NCBI GenBank assembly: GCA_018056585.1
Contig: JAGPFK010000001.1
Span: 1-24,298, forward strand
DNA length: 24,298 nucleotides
Origin: Clostridia bacterium
GTDB lineage: Bacteria > Bacillota > Clostridia > Saccharofermentanales > UBA5734
Direction: 5' to 3'
In this document: positions 7,836 through 16,641 of the stretch, piece by piece
Position numbering within the stretch: position 1 is the first letter of the stretch
How the letters are laid out: the number at the start of each line of letters is the position of its first letter
Program-made: the position numbers and the translations under genes
The notes under the pieces: generated by a model
Told to the model about the DNA's origin: nothing
The model's input: the letters and a program-made list of their open reading frames with translations, nothing else
The model's database searches: none

Positions 7836-8231
7836 ATGCAGACAACAGATTCCATTGCTAATATGCTGACTTGTATCCGCAATGCCGGAACAGCCGGCCA
7901 TGCGTACTGTGTGGTTCCGTCCTCCGGTATTAAGCAGGCGATTGCCCGCATATTGCTCGAAGAAGGTTATGTTTCGCGCGTTGAGCATATTTCCGATGAG
8001 CATCAGGGGAAACTAAAGATTACATTGAAATATGCGGCAAAAAAGCCGGTTATATCCGGAATCAAACGCATTTCCAAACCTGGCCTGAGAGTTTATGCCG
8101 GCAAAGATGAGTTGCCCAAAGTCTTGGGTGGACTGGGCATCGCGATTATCTCAACATCCAAAGGCATCATGACGGATAAAAAGGCGAGAGAAGAAGGCGT
8201 TGGCGGAGAGGTCATGGCTTATATATGGTAA
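7836..8231 (+). CDS. rpsH: 30S ribosomal protein S8
   Basis: The 131-residue product shows the S8 opening ([15 protein letters not shown]) and the central blocks [20 protein letters not shown] and [20 protein letters not shown]. The end [20 protein letters not shown] (here SKGIM) forms the rRNA-binding C-terminus. S8 is a primary 16S rRNA binder and a translational repressor of the spc operon in E. coli. GAAGGAGG precedes the start. The 83-nt gap after it contains a possible stem-loop. Confidence 0.98.
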   Translation: MQTTDSIANMLTCIRNAGTAGHAYCVVPSSGIKQAIARILLEEGYVSRVEHISDEHQGKLKITLKYAAKKPVISGIKRISKPGLRVYAGKDELPKVLGGLGIAIISTSKGIMTDKKAREEGVGGEVMAYIW

Positions 8232-8245
8232 ACCATCTCTGAAAA

Positions 8246-8286
8246 GGGTGGCATCGGCCGGTTCAACAAAGGTCGGCTTGTCACCT
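8246..8286 (+). promoter_or_regulatory. Possible two-tier stem-loop between rpsH and rplF
   Basis: In the 83-nt gap, GGTG (8247-8250) can pair with CACC (8282-8285), and inside it GCCG (8257-8260) with CGGC (8274-8277), around an 11-13 nt loop. The pairing is imperfect and no T run follows. The rplF site GGAGG follows, so an effect on translation is possible. Confidence 0.3.
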
Positions 8287-8314
8287 GCAATCTAAAGAGC
8301 AGGAGGAAAGGACT

Positions 8315-8857
8315 ATGTCCAGAATAGGGAAAATGCCGATCACAATTCCAGATGGAGTTGAGATCAAGGTTGACGGGTCAACGGTCACGGTCAGCAAGGG
8401 GAACCAAAAGCTGACCCAGGAGATACACCCCGATATGACCGTGACCGTGGAAAACAATATGATTCGGGTCAATCGGCCGGATGATACAAAACAGCATAAG
8501 GCTTTGCACGGTTTGACCCGGTCTTTAGTGAACAACATGATTATTGGTGTGTCACAGGGTTTTTCCAGGACACTGGAGATAAATGGCATTGGCTTTCGAG
8601 CACAAAAGCAAGGCAATAAAATTGTATTGAATCTTGGTTTTTCACATCCACTGGAAATCGTTGAACCTGATGGAATAACCATAGAGGTACCGGCACCGAA
8701 TCGAATTGTGGTCAAGGGTTGCGACAAGCAACGCGTCGGCGAAACGGCTGCCAGAATCCGGGCGCTTCGTGTTCCGGATCCTTACCATGGCAAAGGCATT
8801 AAGTACGATTATGAGGTGCTGAAACTCAAAGAAGGCAAAACGGGTGCCAAGGCATAA
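8315..8857 (+). CDS. rplF: 50S ribosomal protein L6
   Basis: The 180-residue product has the duplicated L6 fold: MSRIGKMPITIPDGVEIKV at the start, the first repeat, then GVSQGFSRTLEINGIGFRAQ and the second repeat. It ends in the signature RVPDPYHGKGIKYDYEVLKLKEGKTG. L6 lies near the sarcin-ricin loop and the factor-binding site. AGGAGGAAAGG precedes the ATG. The spacing to rplR is 20 nt. Confidence 0.98.
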   Translation: MSRIGKMPITIPDGVEIKVDGSTVTVSKGNQKLTQEIHPDMTVTVENNMIRVNRPDDTKQHKALHGLTRSLVNNMIIGVSQGFSRTLEINGIGFRAQKQGNKIVLNLGFSHPLEIVEPDGITIEVPAPNRIVVKGCDKQRVGETAARIRALRVPDPYHGKGIKYDYEVLKLKEGKTGAKA

Positions 8858-8877
8858 TGACGAAAGGGTGAAAAGAT

Positions 8878-9246
8878 ATGAGCCAAAAAATCAGTCGAAA
8901 TGATATGCGCAAAAAAAGGCACGCCCGTGTCCGAAAAAAAGTCCATGGCACCAGTGAGCGGCCAAGACTTTGTGTTTTCCGCAGCCTCGGGCATATCTAT
9001 GCACAGGTGATTGATGATACAACCGGTCATACGCTGGTCAGCGCGTCAACGCTTGACAAAGAAATAAAAGAACAGCATATTCCGGGTGGTAATAAGCAAG
9101 GCGCAGCGGCAGTAGGAAAACTGGTTGCTGAACGGGCGTTGAAGCAGGGTATCACGTGTGTGGTCTTTGATCGCGGCGGATACATCTATCATGGCCGTGT
9201 TGCAGCATTGGCTGAAGCAGCCCGGGAAGCCGGACTTAAATTTTAA
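8878..9246 (+). CDS. rplR: 50S ribosomal protein L18
   Basis: The 122-residue product is full-length L18, a 5S rRNA-binding protein of the central protuberance. It has a basic N-terminus ([20 protein letters not shown]), then [26 protein letters not shown], and the C-terminal [24 protein letters not shown]. The ribosome binding site is GAAAGGGTG before ATG, slightly weaker than its neighbours. Confidence 0.98.
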   Translation: MSQKISRNDMRKKRHARVRKKVHGTSERPRLCVFRSLGHIYAQVIDDTTGHTLVSASTLDKEIKEQHIPGGNKQGAAAVGKLVAERALKQGITCVVFDRGGYIYHGRVAALAEAAREAGLKF

Positions 9247-9262
9247 ACAGGGAGGAACTGTC

Positions 9263-9757
9263 ATGCGCATTGATTCAAGCACACTCGACCTTAAAGAGAG
9301 GGTCATCCATATCGGGCGTGTTTCAAAAACAGTTAAAGGCGGACGCAATTTCCGCTTTGTCGCCCTGGTCGTCGTCGGCGATGAGAATGGACACGTTGGC
9401 AAAGGGCTGGGAAAAGCGGCCGAAATTCCGGATGCAATTCGCAAAGGAATAGAGAAAGCCAAAAAGAATATCATCTCTGTTCCTTTGAACAACACAACCA
9501 TACCACATGAAGTAACCGGTGCTTTTGGTGCAGGCAAAGTTCTACTTAAGCCTGCCGGACCTGGTACAGGCGTCATTGCCGGTGGTCCGGTTCGCGCTGT
9601 TTTGGAACTGGCCGGCATAAAGGATATCAAGACCAAATCACTTGGTTCCAATAATCCAAACAACATGGTCAATGCAACCATCGACGGCCTTAAAAATCTA
9701 AAATCACCTGAACAGGTTTCCAGGCTGCGTGGCAAACCCGTTGAAGACATTCTGTAA
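9263..9757 (+). CDS. rpsE: 30S ribosomal protein S5
   Basis: The frame is open back into rplR, but the start is set by CAGGGAGGAAC (9249-9256) before ATG 9263, giving 164 residues, the usual S5 size. The N-terminal double-stranded RNA-binding-like domain carries [20 protein letters not shown] and [18 protein letters not shown]. The C-terminal domain has [20 protein letters not shown] and [17 protein letters not shown]5 lies at the mRNA entry channel and affects decoding accuracy. Confidence 0.98.
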   Translation: MRIDSSTLDLKERVIHIGRVSKTVKGGRNFRFVALVVVGDENGHVGKGLGKAAEIPDAIRKGIEKAKKNIISVPLNNTTIPHEVTGAFGAGKVLLKPAGPGTGVIAGGPVRAVLELAGIKDIKTKSLGSNNPNNMVNATIDGLKNLKSPEQVSRLRGKPVEDIL

Positions 9758-9770
9758 GGAGGGTTTGCAT

Positions 9771-9950
9771 ATGTCTAAGATAAAGATTACGCTTGTCAAG
9801 AGCATCAATGGTGCCAATCAGAAGCAGATCGCAACGGTGCATGCACTGGGCCTTCGAAAAATCGGTCAGAGTGTTGTACATGAAGCGACACCATCCATCA
9901 CGGGCATGGTCCGGCATGTGGCCCATCTGGTCCAATGTGAAGAAGTGTAA
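9771..9950 (+). CDS. rpmD: 50S ribosomal protein L30
   Basis: This short 59-residue protein matches bacterial L30: [20 protein letters not shown], then [24 protein letters not shown], a compact ferredoxin-like fold bound to 23S rRNA. The frame is open upstream, but TAAGGAGGG (9756-9764) points to ATG 9771. The gene lies between rpsE and rplO in canonical order, 13-14 nt from each. Confidence 0.97.
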   Translation: MSKIKITLVKSINGANQKQIATVHALGLRKIGQSVVHEATPSITGMVRHVAHLVQCEEV

Positions 9951-9964
9951 GGAGGCGTCTCAAT

Positions 9965-10414
9965 ATGAAGATTAATGAACTCTCTCCCACACCCGGTTCC
10001 CGCACAACGGCCTGGCGCAAAGGACGTGGCCCGGGATCTGGAAACGGAAAAACGGCCGGGCGAGGTCATAAAGGACAGAAAGCCCGTTCGGGTGTCAGCT
10101 TTAAGCCTGGCTTTGAAGGCGGGCAGATGCCGATTTATCGCCGCCTCCCGAAGCGTGGATTTAACAACAAGCGCTTTGCGCGGCAATACATTGAGGTTCA
10201 TGTGGGCGATTTGAATGGCTTTGAAGACGGCACTGTCGTGGATGCTGCCCTCATGAAGACGTCTGGACTGATCTCATTGCCAAAAGTCAATGATGGGATT
10301 AAGGTTCTGGGGCAGGGCGAATTAACAAAAAAACTCACCGTTGTCGCCCATTCCTTTACAGCTTCTGCAAGAGAGAAAATCGAAAAGGCTGGAGGGACGG
10401 TTGAGGAGGTGTAA
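9965..10414 (+). CDS. rplO: 50S ribosomal protein L15
   Basis: The 149-residue product begins [20 protein letters not shown] and has the glycine/lysine-rich N-terminal extension [20 protein letters not shown], then [18 protein letters not shown]. The globular C-terminus contains [21 protein letters not shown]15 is a late assembly protein of the 50S. TAAGGAGGCG precedes the ATG. GGTTGAGGAGGTG at its very end is also the ribosome binding site of secY, two bases away. Confidence 0.98.
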   Translation: MKINELSPTPGSRTTAWRKGRGPGSGNGKTAGRGHKGQKARSGVSFKPGFEGGQMPIYRRLPKRGFNNKRFARQYIEVHVGDLNGFEDGTVVDAALMKTSGLISLPKVNDGIKVLGQGELTKKLTVVAHSFTASAREKIEKAGGTVEEV

Positions 10415-10416
10415 GC

Positions 10417-11709
10417 ATGGCCGGTATGTTTGAGACCCTGAAGAATGCTTATAAAATCCCAGACTTGCGAAAAAAACTTTTATTTACTTTGCTCATGCTG
10501 GTTGTTTATCGGCTGGGTATTCAAATACCGGTTCCCGGTATTGACGCCGCGGCATTTACCGAATTGTTGAATCGATTTGGAGAGCTGGGCAGCTTCCTGG
10601 ATATTATTTCCGGTGGCGCCTTTAAGCATGTTTCCATCTTCTCTCTTGGTATTGTTCCGTATATTAATTCATCCATTATTATGCAACTTTTAACGGTCGC
10701 TATTCCAGCTTTGGAACGGTTGCAAAAAGAGGGAGAAGAAGGGCGAAAAAAGATTCAGCAGTATGTGCGCTATGTGACAATCGGTCTGGCTTTGATACAG
10801 TCTGCAGCTTACTGGTATGCCACGCGTTTGGCATCGACTCCCATGCTCCCGTATGGACTCAATGCAGCATTGGTGATTTTAAGCTTTACAGCCGGCACAG
10901 CGTTTATTATGTGGATCGGCGAGCAAATCAACGAATCTGGTATTGGTAATGGCATATCCCTCATCATTTTTGCCGGCATTGTCTCACGCATCCCGGATAT
11001 GGTTCAGACCCTTTACCAGTATTTCCGGGCCTGGACATTGACGCGCAATATATTTATGTCCATTTTGTTTACCATTGGTGTGGCTATCATCTTTGTTCTT
11101 GTCATTGCCCTTGTTGTTTTTGTTCAGCAAGCCGAACGACGAATACCGATTCAGTATGCCAAGAAGGTTGTTGGACGAAAAATGTACGGTGGACAAAGCA
11201 CCTATTTGCCGATTAAGGTCAACCAAGCCGGTGTGATTCCTGTCATTTTTGCCAGCTCTGTGGTGATGCTTCCATCCACGATTGTTTCTTTGATCGGAAG
11301 CACCGGTCCTGTTGCCCAATGGTTTTTAAATTTCACGCGCAACCCGCTTTATTATGTAGCCTATGCGCTTCTGATTATTGGCTTCACCTTTTTCTATTCC
11401 ATGATTCAATTTAATCCCATAGAAATAGCCAATAATCTGCAAAAAAACGGCGGTTTTATTCCAGGCATCCGGCCCGGCCGTCCGACAGCTGAATTTATTG
11501 CGAGGACATCAAAAAGATTGTCATGGTTCGATGCATTCTTTTTAGTCCTGGTTGTTCTGATGCCAACTCTGTTGAGTGCCGTCACCCATGTACAGGGAAT
11601 CTGGTTTGGCGGTACGGCTGTCATCATTATGGTCGGCGTGGCGATTGATCTGGTCGATCAACTGGAAGCTCAAATGGTGATGCGGCATTACAAAGGTTTT
11701 CTTGACTAA
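10417..11709 (+). CDS. secY: Protein translocase subunit SecY
   Basis: The 430-residue product is the channel-forming membrane protein of the Sec translocon. It begins with a cytoplasmic segment (MFETLKNAYKIPDLRKKLLF) followed by about ten hydrophobic segments. Family blocks include RLGIQIPVPGID in the first membrane helix and plug region, FSLGIVPYINSSIIMQLL, the cytoplasmic loop VVGRKMYGGQSTYLPIKVNQAGVIPVIFA, and NLQKNGGFIPGIRPGRPTAE. The end has AQMVMRHYKGFL. Two bases separate it from rplO, whose terminal GAGGAGGTG provides its ribosome binding site. Confidence 0.98.
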   Translation: MAGMFETLKNAYKIPDLRKKLLFTLLMLVVYRLGIQIPVPGIDAAAFTELLNRFGELGSFLDIISGGAFKHVSIFSLGIVPYINSSIIMQLLTVAIPALERLQKEGEEGRKKIQQYVRYVTIGLALIQSAAYWYATRLASTPMLPYGLNAALVILSFTAGTAFIMWIGEQINESGIGNGISLIIFAGIVSRIPDMVQTLYQYFRAWTLTRNIFMSILFTIGVAIIFVLVIALVVFVQQAERRIPIQYAKKVVGRKMYGGQSTYLPIKVNQAGVIPVIFASSVVMLPSTIVSLIGSTGPVAQWFLNFTRNPLYYVAYALLIIGFTFFYSMIQFNPIEIANNLQKNGGFIPGIRPGRPTAEFIARTSKRLSWFDAFFLVLVVLMPTLLSAVTHVQGIWFGGTAVIIMVGVAIDLVDQLEAQMVMRHYKGFLD

Positions 11710-11730
11710 TGTGTGCCGTATAGGGGGAGC

Positions 11731-11759
11731 AGGGTATTTTACAGCAGGTGAAATACCCT
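11731..11759 (+). terminator. Strong stem-loop between secY and adk, possible partial terminator
   Basis: AGGGTATTT (11731-11739) pairs perfectly with AAATACCCT (11751-11759), nine base pairs plus a wobble, around a loop of about 9-11 nt. The sequence after it is T-rich but interrupted (TTGTTCGTGTTTT), so termination would be partial at best. It may set the ratio of secY to adk-map-infA transcripts or protect an RNA end. Confidence 0.5.
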
Positions 11760-11784
11760 TGTTCGTGTTTTGGAGGATGGCGCC

Positions 11785-12471
11785 ATGCAATTAATCTTAT
11801 TGGGTCCGCCAGGATCCGGCAAAGGAACACTGGCATCAGAAATAAGTAAAACATATGGAATCGCGCACATTTCATCCGGTGATCTCTTTCGAAAGCACAT
11901 TGAAAACAAAACAGAACTTGGCCTTGCCGTTCAGGACTACCTGAAGCAAGGCGCTTTAGTCCCTGATGATTTGACTATCGAAATGCTCAAAGAACGCTTG
12001 GAACAGCCGGATTGCGAAAATGGCTTTCTGCTGGATGGGTTCCCCAGAACAAAACCTCAGGCTGAAGCACTGGAAACCTTGTTGATAGCTAAGAAACGGC
12101 CGCTGACAGCTGTTATTAACGTCATCGCCAGAGATGAAACCATTTTGAAACGATTATCAGGACGTTGTCATTGCCCGAACTGCGGGCGTGGCTACAATCT
12201 ATATTCTATGCCGCCGAAAAAAGAAGGTATTTGTGATGATTGCGGCTACCCGCTCATTCGCCGTGATGATGATCAGGAAGAAACCGTCCGTGAAAGACTC
12301 AAAGTCTACAAAGAGCAGACAGAACCCTTAATCGATTATTATCGGCAAAAAGGGCTGTTGATCGAGGTGGATAATGAGGGATCCATTGAGGAAAGCCTGA
12401 ATGATGTGCGAAGGAAATTAGAAAAGCAATCCATCTTAAATAAAAAAGGAAAGCAAAATGGTCAGTCTTAA
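11785..12471 (+). CDS. adk: Adenylate kinase (zinc-binding lid)
   Basis: The enzyme converts ATP + AMP to two ADP. The P-loop GPPGSGKGT is at residues 7-15, the AMP-binding region follows (SSGDLFRKH), and the DGFPRT motif is at 84-89. The LID domain carries cysteines in C-x2-C pairs (C130/C133 and C150/C153), the zinc-binding form common in Gram-positive bacteria. ATG 11785 is chosen because GGAGG (11772-11776) precedes it; a TTG at 11770 would overlap that site. At 228 residues it is somewhat longer than usual (about 212-220), owing to a lysine-rich C-terminal tail. Its last 14 nt overlap map. Confidence 0.97.
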   Translation: MQLILLGPPGSGKGTLASEISKTYGIAHISSGDLFRKHIENKTELGLAVQDYLKQGALVPDDLTIEMLKERLEQPDCENGFLLDGFPRTKPQAEALETLLIAKKRPLTAVINVIARDETILKRLSGRCHCPNCGRGYNLYSMPPKKEGICDDCGYPLIRRDDDQEETVRERLKVYKEQTEPLIDYYRQKGLLIEVDNEGSIEESLNDVRRKLEKQSILNKKGKQNGQS

Positions 12472-13237
12472 ATCGACAAAAGAAATCAAAAAAATCGCTG
12501 CTGCCGGCCAGGTTGTTGCTGATATTTTAGATGCCATTGGTGAACAGATTCGCCCGGGCATCAGCACAGCAGATTTGGATCGGATAGCCCGTGATCTGAT
12601 TAAAAAAGCGGGAGCTGTCCCATCGTTTCTGGGCTATGGTCAACCACCTTTCCCGGCGGCCATTTGCACATCGGTCGATGCGGAAGTGGTCCACGGCATC
12701 CCCTCTCCGACGTGCGTACTTTCTGAAGGCAGCATTGTTTCGATCGATGTAGGTGCCTGCCTGGACGGCTATCATGCTGATGCGGCCAGAACCTTTCCGG
12801 TCGGAAAGATTTCAGAAGAAGTAGCAGAACTGATCAGAACAGCCAAGATTTGTTTTTGGAAGGCCTGCACCCAGGCTGTTGTCGGGAATCGATTAGGCGA
12901 TCTTTCTTTTACGGTCCAGCAGTACGCAGAAAGACAGGGATTTGGTGTTGTGCGTGAGTTGACCGGCCATGGGATCGGCCGTCATTTGCATGAAGAACCA
13001 GATCTGCCAAACTATGGCCGCAAAGGCCATGGGTTGCGTCTTGAAGCAGGGATGGTGCTGGCTATGGAACCGATGATTAACCTTGGAACACGTCATGTAT
13101 TGATGCGAGAGGATGGCTGGACCATTGTTACAGCAGATGGGAAGCCCTCCGCGCATTATGAGAATACGCTGGCTATCACGGAAAATGGACCGATCGTTCT
13201 GACCGCCCGGCCTGGAGAAGAAACCGATGCAGTATAG
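12458..13237 (+). CDS. map: Type I methionine aminopeptidase
   Basis: The enzyme removes the initiator methionine from nascent proteins. The 259-residue product has the pita-bread metal ligands in order: D97, D108, H171 (in TGHGIGRHLHEEP), E204 (AMEPM) and E235 (YENTL); H79 and H178 match the conserved substrate-side histidines. It lacks an N-terminal zinc-finger extension. The start ATG lies inside the end of adk (14-nt overlap) with AAAGGAAAG just upstream. The last 11 nt overlap the following KOW gene. Confidence 0.97.
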   Translation: MVSLKSTKEIKKIAAAGQVVADILDAIGEQIRPGISTADLDRIARDLIKKAGAVPSFLGYGQPPFPAAICTSVDAEVVHGIPSPTCVLSEGSIVSIDVGACLDGYHADAARTFPVGKISEEVAELIRTAKICFWKACTQAVVGNRLGDLSFTVQQYAERQGFGVVRELTGHGIGRHLHEEPDLPNYGRKGHGLRLEAGMVLAMEPMINLGTRHVLMREDGWTIVTADGKPSAHYENTLAITENGPIVLTARPGEETDAV

Positions 13238-13559
13238 AGAGAGCCAGGCATTGCGGGACATCGATAACCCGGGGAAACAGGAAAACGATCTGGCTGAGCT
13301 GAGACCTGGGATGATTGTAAAATCTAAAACCGGACATGACAGAGGACGGATCTATCTTGTGATGTGCGTGGCAGAGGACCGTGTCTGGTTGACGGATGGC
13401 CGTTACAGACCTGTGAGCCGGCCCAAAAAGAAGAATCTGCGGCATGTAAAAATAATCGATCGAACGATTCATAAAGATGATTTAGCAAAACTGCAGATGC
13501 TTCAGGATCATGGTCAGCAAAATGCCTGTATTAGAAAAATATTATCCGTGTATGAATAA
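13227..13559 (+). CDS. KOW-domain RNA-binding protein (ribosomal L14e-like, function unknown)
   Basis: The 110-residue protein has a KOW-type core at about residues 27-78: PGMIVKSKTGHDRGRIYLVM, then VWLTDGRYRPVSRPKKKNLRHVKII. This matches the small L14E/L6E/L27E-like proteins commonly found between map and infA in Clostridia, predicted to bind RNA, probably the ribosome; no defined role is known to me. The first ~25 residues are polar and not family-like. The start ATG 13227 overlaps the end of map, with GGAG at 13214-13217. An internal ATG at 13311 would remove much of the core's lead-in. Confidence 0.85.
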   Translation: MQYRESQALRDIDNPGKQENDLAELRPGMIVKSKTGHDRGRIYLVMCVAEDRVWLTDGRYRPVSRPKKKNLRHVKIIDRTIHKDDLAKLQMLQDHGQQNACIRKILSVYE

Positions 13560-13587
13560 AGATTATTAAGAAAAGGGAGGGAAGCTG

Positions 13588-13806
13588 ATGCCAAAAGAAG
13601 ACACCATTGAAGTGGAAGGGACCGTTGTGGATACCTTGCCCAATGCCGTTTTTAAAGTACGGCTGGATAACGGACATGAAGTCACAGCCCATATCTCCGG
13701 AAAGTTAAGGCAAAACTACATTAAAATATTAACTGGGGATCGGGTTACGATTGAATTGTCACCATATGACTTGACAAGAGGACGTATCGTCTGGCGCGCC
13801 AAATAG
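13588..13806 (+). CDS. infA: Translation initiation factor IF-1
   Basis: At 72 residues this is the normal IF-1 size, a single S1-like OB-fold that occupies the ribosomal A site during initiation. Family sequence is clear: [40 protein letters not shown] and [20 protein letters not shown] followed by RGRIVWR. GGGAGGGAAG precedes the ATG. The gap of 147 nt downstream carries a promoter for the next block. Confidence 0.98.
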   Translation: MPKEDTIEVEGTVVDTLPNAVFKVRLDNGHEVTAHISGKLRQNYIKILTGDRVTIELSPYDLTRGRIVWRAK

Positions 13807-13856
13807 TGGGGTTGCGGACAAGGGTCAGGTCAGTCGTGGTGAATGAAAACTGCCGC

Positions 13857-14067
<211 letters not shown>

Positions 14068-14100
14068 AAGCCTGTTCCGTATCGAATGCATAGGGATGCG

Positions 14101-14123
14101 GCTGGATTGGCAAAGCCAATCAG
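14101..14123 (+). promoter_or_regulatory. Stem-loop between rpmJ and rpsM
   Basis: In the 121-nt gap, GATTGGC (14105-14111) pairs perfectly with GCCAATC (14115-14121) around an AAA triloop, and CT/AG can extend the stem past a bulged G. No T run follows, so termination is unlikely. The alpha operon of E. coli is controlled by S4 at a structure before rpsM, so the location is suggestive, but the E. coli pseudoknot is not recognisable here. Confidence 0.45.
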
Positions 14124-14188
14124 ATTCCTTATGTTTATAAATAAATGGAATAAAGAATGAATCCGTTGTACGATGGAGGTGCACACGA

Positions 14189-14557
14189 ATGGTTCGAATC
14201 GCAGGCGTGGACTTGCCAAATGAAAAGCGAGTGGAAATCGCATTATGCTACATTTATGGCATTGGCAGGACACTGTCGAATAAAATATTAGAGACTTGCG
14301 GGATCAATCCGGATACCCGTGTAAAAGATCTGACCGATGAAGAAATTGCACGGATCAGAGATACCATTGAAAACAACTATACGGTAGAGGGCGACTTAAG
14401 AAGGATAACAGATATGAACATCAAGCGTTTGATGGAAATCGGCTGTTATCGGGGGCGCCGCCACAGAGCCGGTTTGCCCGTTCGCGGTCAGCGGACCAAA
14501 ACGAACGCCAGGACCCGTAAAGGACCCAAACGCGCGCTCGGCGGTAAAAGAAAATAA
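14189..14557 (+). CDS. rpsM: 30S ribosomal protein S13
   Basis: The 122-residue product begins [20 protein letters not shown] and has the helix-two-turn-helix region [15 protein letters not shown], then [14 protein letters not shown]. The conserved C-terminal block [20 protein letters not shown], followed by [12 protein letters not shown], is the extension that reaches P-site tRNA. GATGGAGGTG precedes the ATG. S13 pairs with S19 in the 30S head. Confidence 0.98.
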   Translation: MVRIAGVDLPNEKRVEIALCYIYGIGRTLSNKILETCGINPDTRVKDLTDEEIARIRDTIENNYTVEGDLRRITDMNIKRLMEIGCYRGRRHRAGLPVRGQRTKTNARTRKGPKRALGGKRK

Positions 14558-14572
14558 GGAGGCAATTAAACC

Positions 14573-14977
14573 ATGGCAAAAGCGTCCGGCAAAAAAACGG
14601 CTACACGGCCGAAGAGAAGGGAACGCAAGAACGTCGATCATGGCTCGGCTCATATTCATTCCACTTTTAATAACACGATCGTGACCATAACAGATCCCGA
14701 AGGGAATGCCATTGCCTGGGCCAGCGCGGGAACTTTAGGCATGAAAGGCTCGCGAAAAGGCACGCCGTTTGCTGCGCAAATGGCAGCCGAACAAGCGGCC
14801 AGAACCGCGATTGATCACGGGATGCGTTCAGTCGATGTTTATGTTAAAGGACCCGGTGCAGGCCGTGAGGCGGCAATCAGATCTCTTCAGGCGGCTGGCC
14901 TGGATATAACCCTGATCAAAGATGTTACACCGATTCCTCACAATGGCTGCAGGCCGCCTAAAAGAAGAAGAGTCTGA
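14573..14977 (+). CDS. rpsK: 30S ribosomal protein S11
   Basis: The 134-residue product has a basic N-terminal tail ([18 protein letters not shown]) followed by the conserved [42 protein letters not shown] and [22 protein letters not shown]. The end [15 protein letters not shown] contains the Asn-Gly that is an isoaspartate site in other bacteria. S11 lies on the platform near E-site mRNA. ATAAGGAGGC precedes the ATG. Confidence 0.98.
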   Translation: MAKASGKKTATRPKRRERKNVDHGSAHIHSTFNNTIVTITDPEGNAIAWASAGTLGMKGSRKGTPFAAQMAAEQAARTAIDHGMRSVDVYVKGPGAGREAAIRSLQAAGLDITLIKDVTPIPHNGCRPPKRRRV

Positions 14978-14994
14978 TGTTGGAGGTGTAAAGA

Positions 14995-15609
14995 ATGGCC
15001 CGATATATAGACGCATCATGCAGGCTTTGTCGCAGGGAAGGTGAGAAACTGTTCCTGAAAGGCCAGCGTTGTTATACAGGAAAATGTGCCCTTGCCAGGA
15101 GAAGTTACGCCCCTGGACAGCATGGGCAAGGCCGAAAAAAGATTTCTGAATATGGTTCACAATTGCGTGAAAAACAAAAAACGAAACATTTTTACGGCCT
15201 GCAGGAAGCCCAATTTCACAAGACATATGAACGTGCAGCCCGCATGAAGGGTAAAACTGGTGAAAATTTGTTGCAGTTGCTTGAATTGCGTATGGACAAT
15301 GTTGTTTATCGGATGGGGTTGGCTTCATCGCGTGCCGAAGCGCGTCAATTGGTCACGCATGGACACTTTGAGGTGAATGGGAAAAAAGTGAATATTCCTT
15401 CTTATACGATGAAGGTGAACGACGTGATTTCTGTGCGTGAATCATCACGAAAATCGCCTAAGTTTGAAAAACTTTCTAACCGCCCAGTGCCTCCCTGGCT
15501 GTCTTTTAATCCTGAAACGCTGAGCGGTACAGTGCTTCAGGCCCCCGCCCGCAACGATGTCGACATTGAAGTTCAGGAAACCCTCATTGTTGAGCTGTAC
15601 TCCAAGTGA
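14995..15609 (+). CDS. rpsD: 30S ribosomal protein S4 (zinc-binding type)
   Basis: The 204-residue product carries four N-terminal cysteines, C9, C12, C26 and C31 (SCRLCRREG and RCYTGKC), which mark the zinc-binding C+ form. The central S4 RNA-binding domain has [20 protein letters not shown] and [21 protein letters not shown]4 starts 16S assembly and in several bacteria represses its own operon. GTTGGAGGTG precedes the ATG. In Bacillus subtilis rpsD is a separate gene; here it is between rpsK and rpoA, the E. coli-like and common clostridial order. Confidence 0.98.
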   Translation: MARYIDASCRLCRREGEKLFLKGQRCYTGKCALARRSYAPGQHGQGRKKISEYGSQLREKQKTKHFYGLQEAQFHKTYERAARMKGKTGENLLQLLELRMDNVVYRMGLASSRAEARQLVTHGHFEVNGKKVNIPSYTMKVNDVISVRESSRKSPKFEKLSNRPVPPWLSFNPETLSGTVLQAPARNDVDIEVQETLIVELYSK

Positions 15610-15654
15610 TTCGAAGATGACTTGTCGTGTGCCGGCGCATAAAGGAGGAACAAA

Positions 15655-16620
15655 ATGTTAGAAATTATAAGGCCAACGATTGAATGCGTTGAGCGCAATA
15701 AAGATGGTTCTTATGGCAAGTTTGTTATAGAGCCTCTGGAACGTGGGTATGGCACCACGCTGGGTAATTCTCTCAGGCGTGTTCTGCTGTCTTCGCTTCC
15801 AGGCGCGGCCGTGACAGCGATCCGGGTCGATGGCATCTATCATGAATTTTCAACCGTCAAGGGTGTCATTGAGGATTTGACGGAGATCATATTGAATATC
15901 AAGGGCATTCGGGCCAGGCTGCATGTAGATGGTCCTAAAACGGTTTATATCAGCACGGACGAAGGTCGCACCGGCGTTGTAACAGCCGGTGAAATTGTCC
16001 GGGATGAAGAAGTTGAGATTATGAACCCGGATCACCCTATTGCAACACTGAACGGTGAAGGTCGCCTGTTTATGGAATTAACCTTGAATAAAGGTCGCGG
16101 CTACAGTCCGGCAGAGCAGAATAAATGGCTCAACCAGCCAATCGGTGTCATCCCGATTGACTCCATATTTACGCCCATCCGTAAAGTAAATTTTGTTGTT
16201 GAAAACACACGTGTGGGTCAATTTACAGATTATGATAAACTTACACTTGAAGTCTTTACTGATGCGACGGTCGACGCAGCCGCAGCCCTGAGCCTGGGCG
16301 CTTCGATTCTGTGCGATCACTTGAATTTATTTATTGCACTGACGGATGCATCGGACGCGACCAATTTCATTAAAACGGAGGAAACACCCGGCAAGAATCA
16401 AATTCTTGATTCAGCAATTGAGGACCTGGATTTCTCTGTCCGCACGTACAACTGCCTTAAACGCGCAAGCATTAACACAATTGGAGATTTGGTTGCCCGA
16501 ACAGAACAAGATATGATGAAAGTGCGCAACCTTGGTAAAAAATCTCTGGAAGAGGTTGTGCTCAAACTAGAAGAACTTGGTTTGTCGCTGGCCGATGGTG
16601 ATCAAGGGGTCAGCGACTGA
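15655..16620 (+). CDS. rpoA: DNA-directed RNA polymerase subunit alpha
   Basis: The 321-residue product has the N-terminal dimerisation domain ([40 protein letters not shown], then [15 protein letters not shown]), a variable linker near residues 235-255 ([10 protein letters not shown]), and the C-terminal domain [20 protein letters not shown], TVxDL-like GDLVAR, and [20 protein letters not shown]. The C-terminal domain binds UP elements and activators. AAAGGAGGAAC precedes the ATG. It lies between rpsD and rplQ, as usual. Confidence 0.99.
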   Translation: MLEIIRPTIECVERNKDGSYGKFVIEPLERGYGTTLGNSLRRVLLSSLPGAAVTAIRVDGIYHEFSTVKGVIEDLTEIILNIKGIRARLHVDGPKTVYISTDEGRTGVVTAGEIVRDEEVEIMNPDHPIATLNGEGRLFMELTLNKGRGYSPAEQNKWLNQPIGVIPIDSIFTPIRKVNFVVENTRVGQFTDYDKLTLEVFTDATVDAAAALSLGASILCDHLNLFIALTDASDATNFIKTEETPGKNQILDSAIEDLDFSVRTYNCLKRASINTIGDLVARTEQDMMKVRNLGKKSLEEVVLKLEELGLSLADGDQGVSD

Positions 16621-16641
16621 CCTGCGAAGGAGGGTATATTC

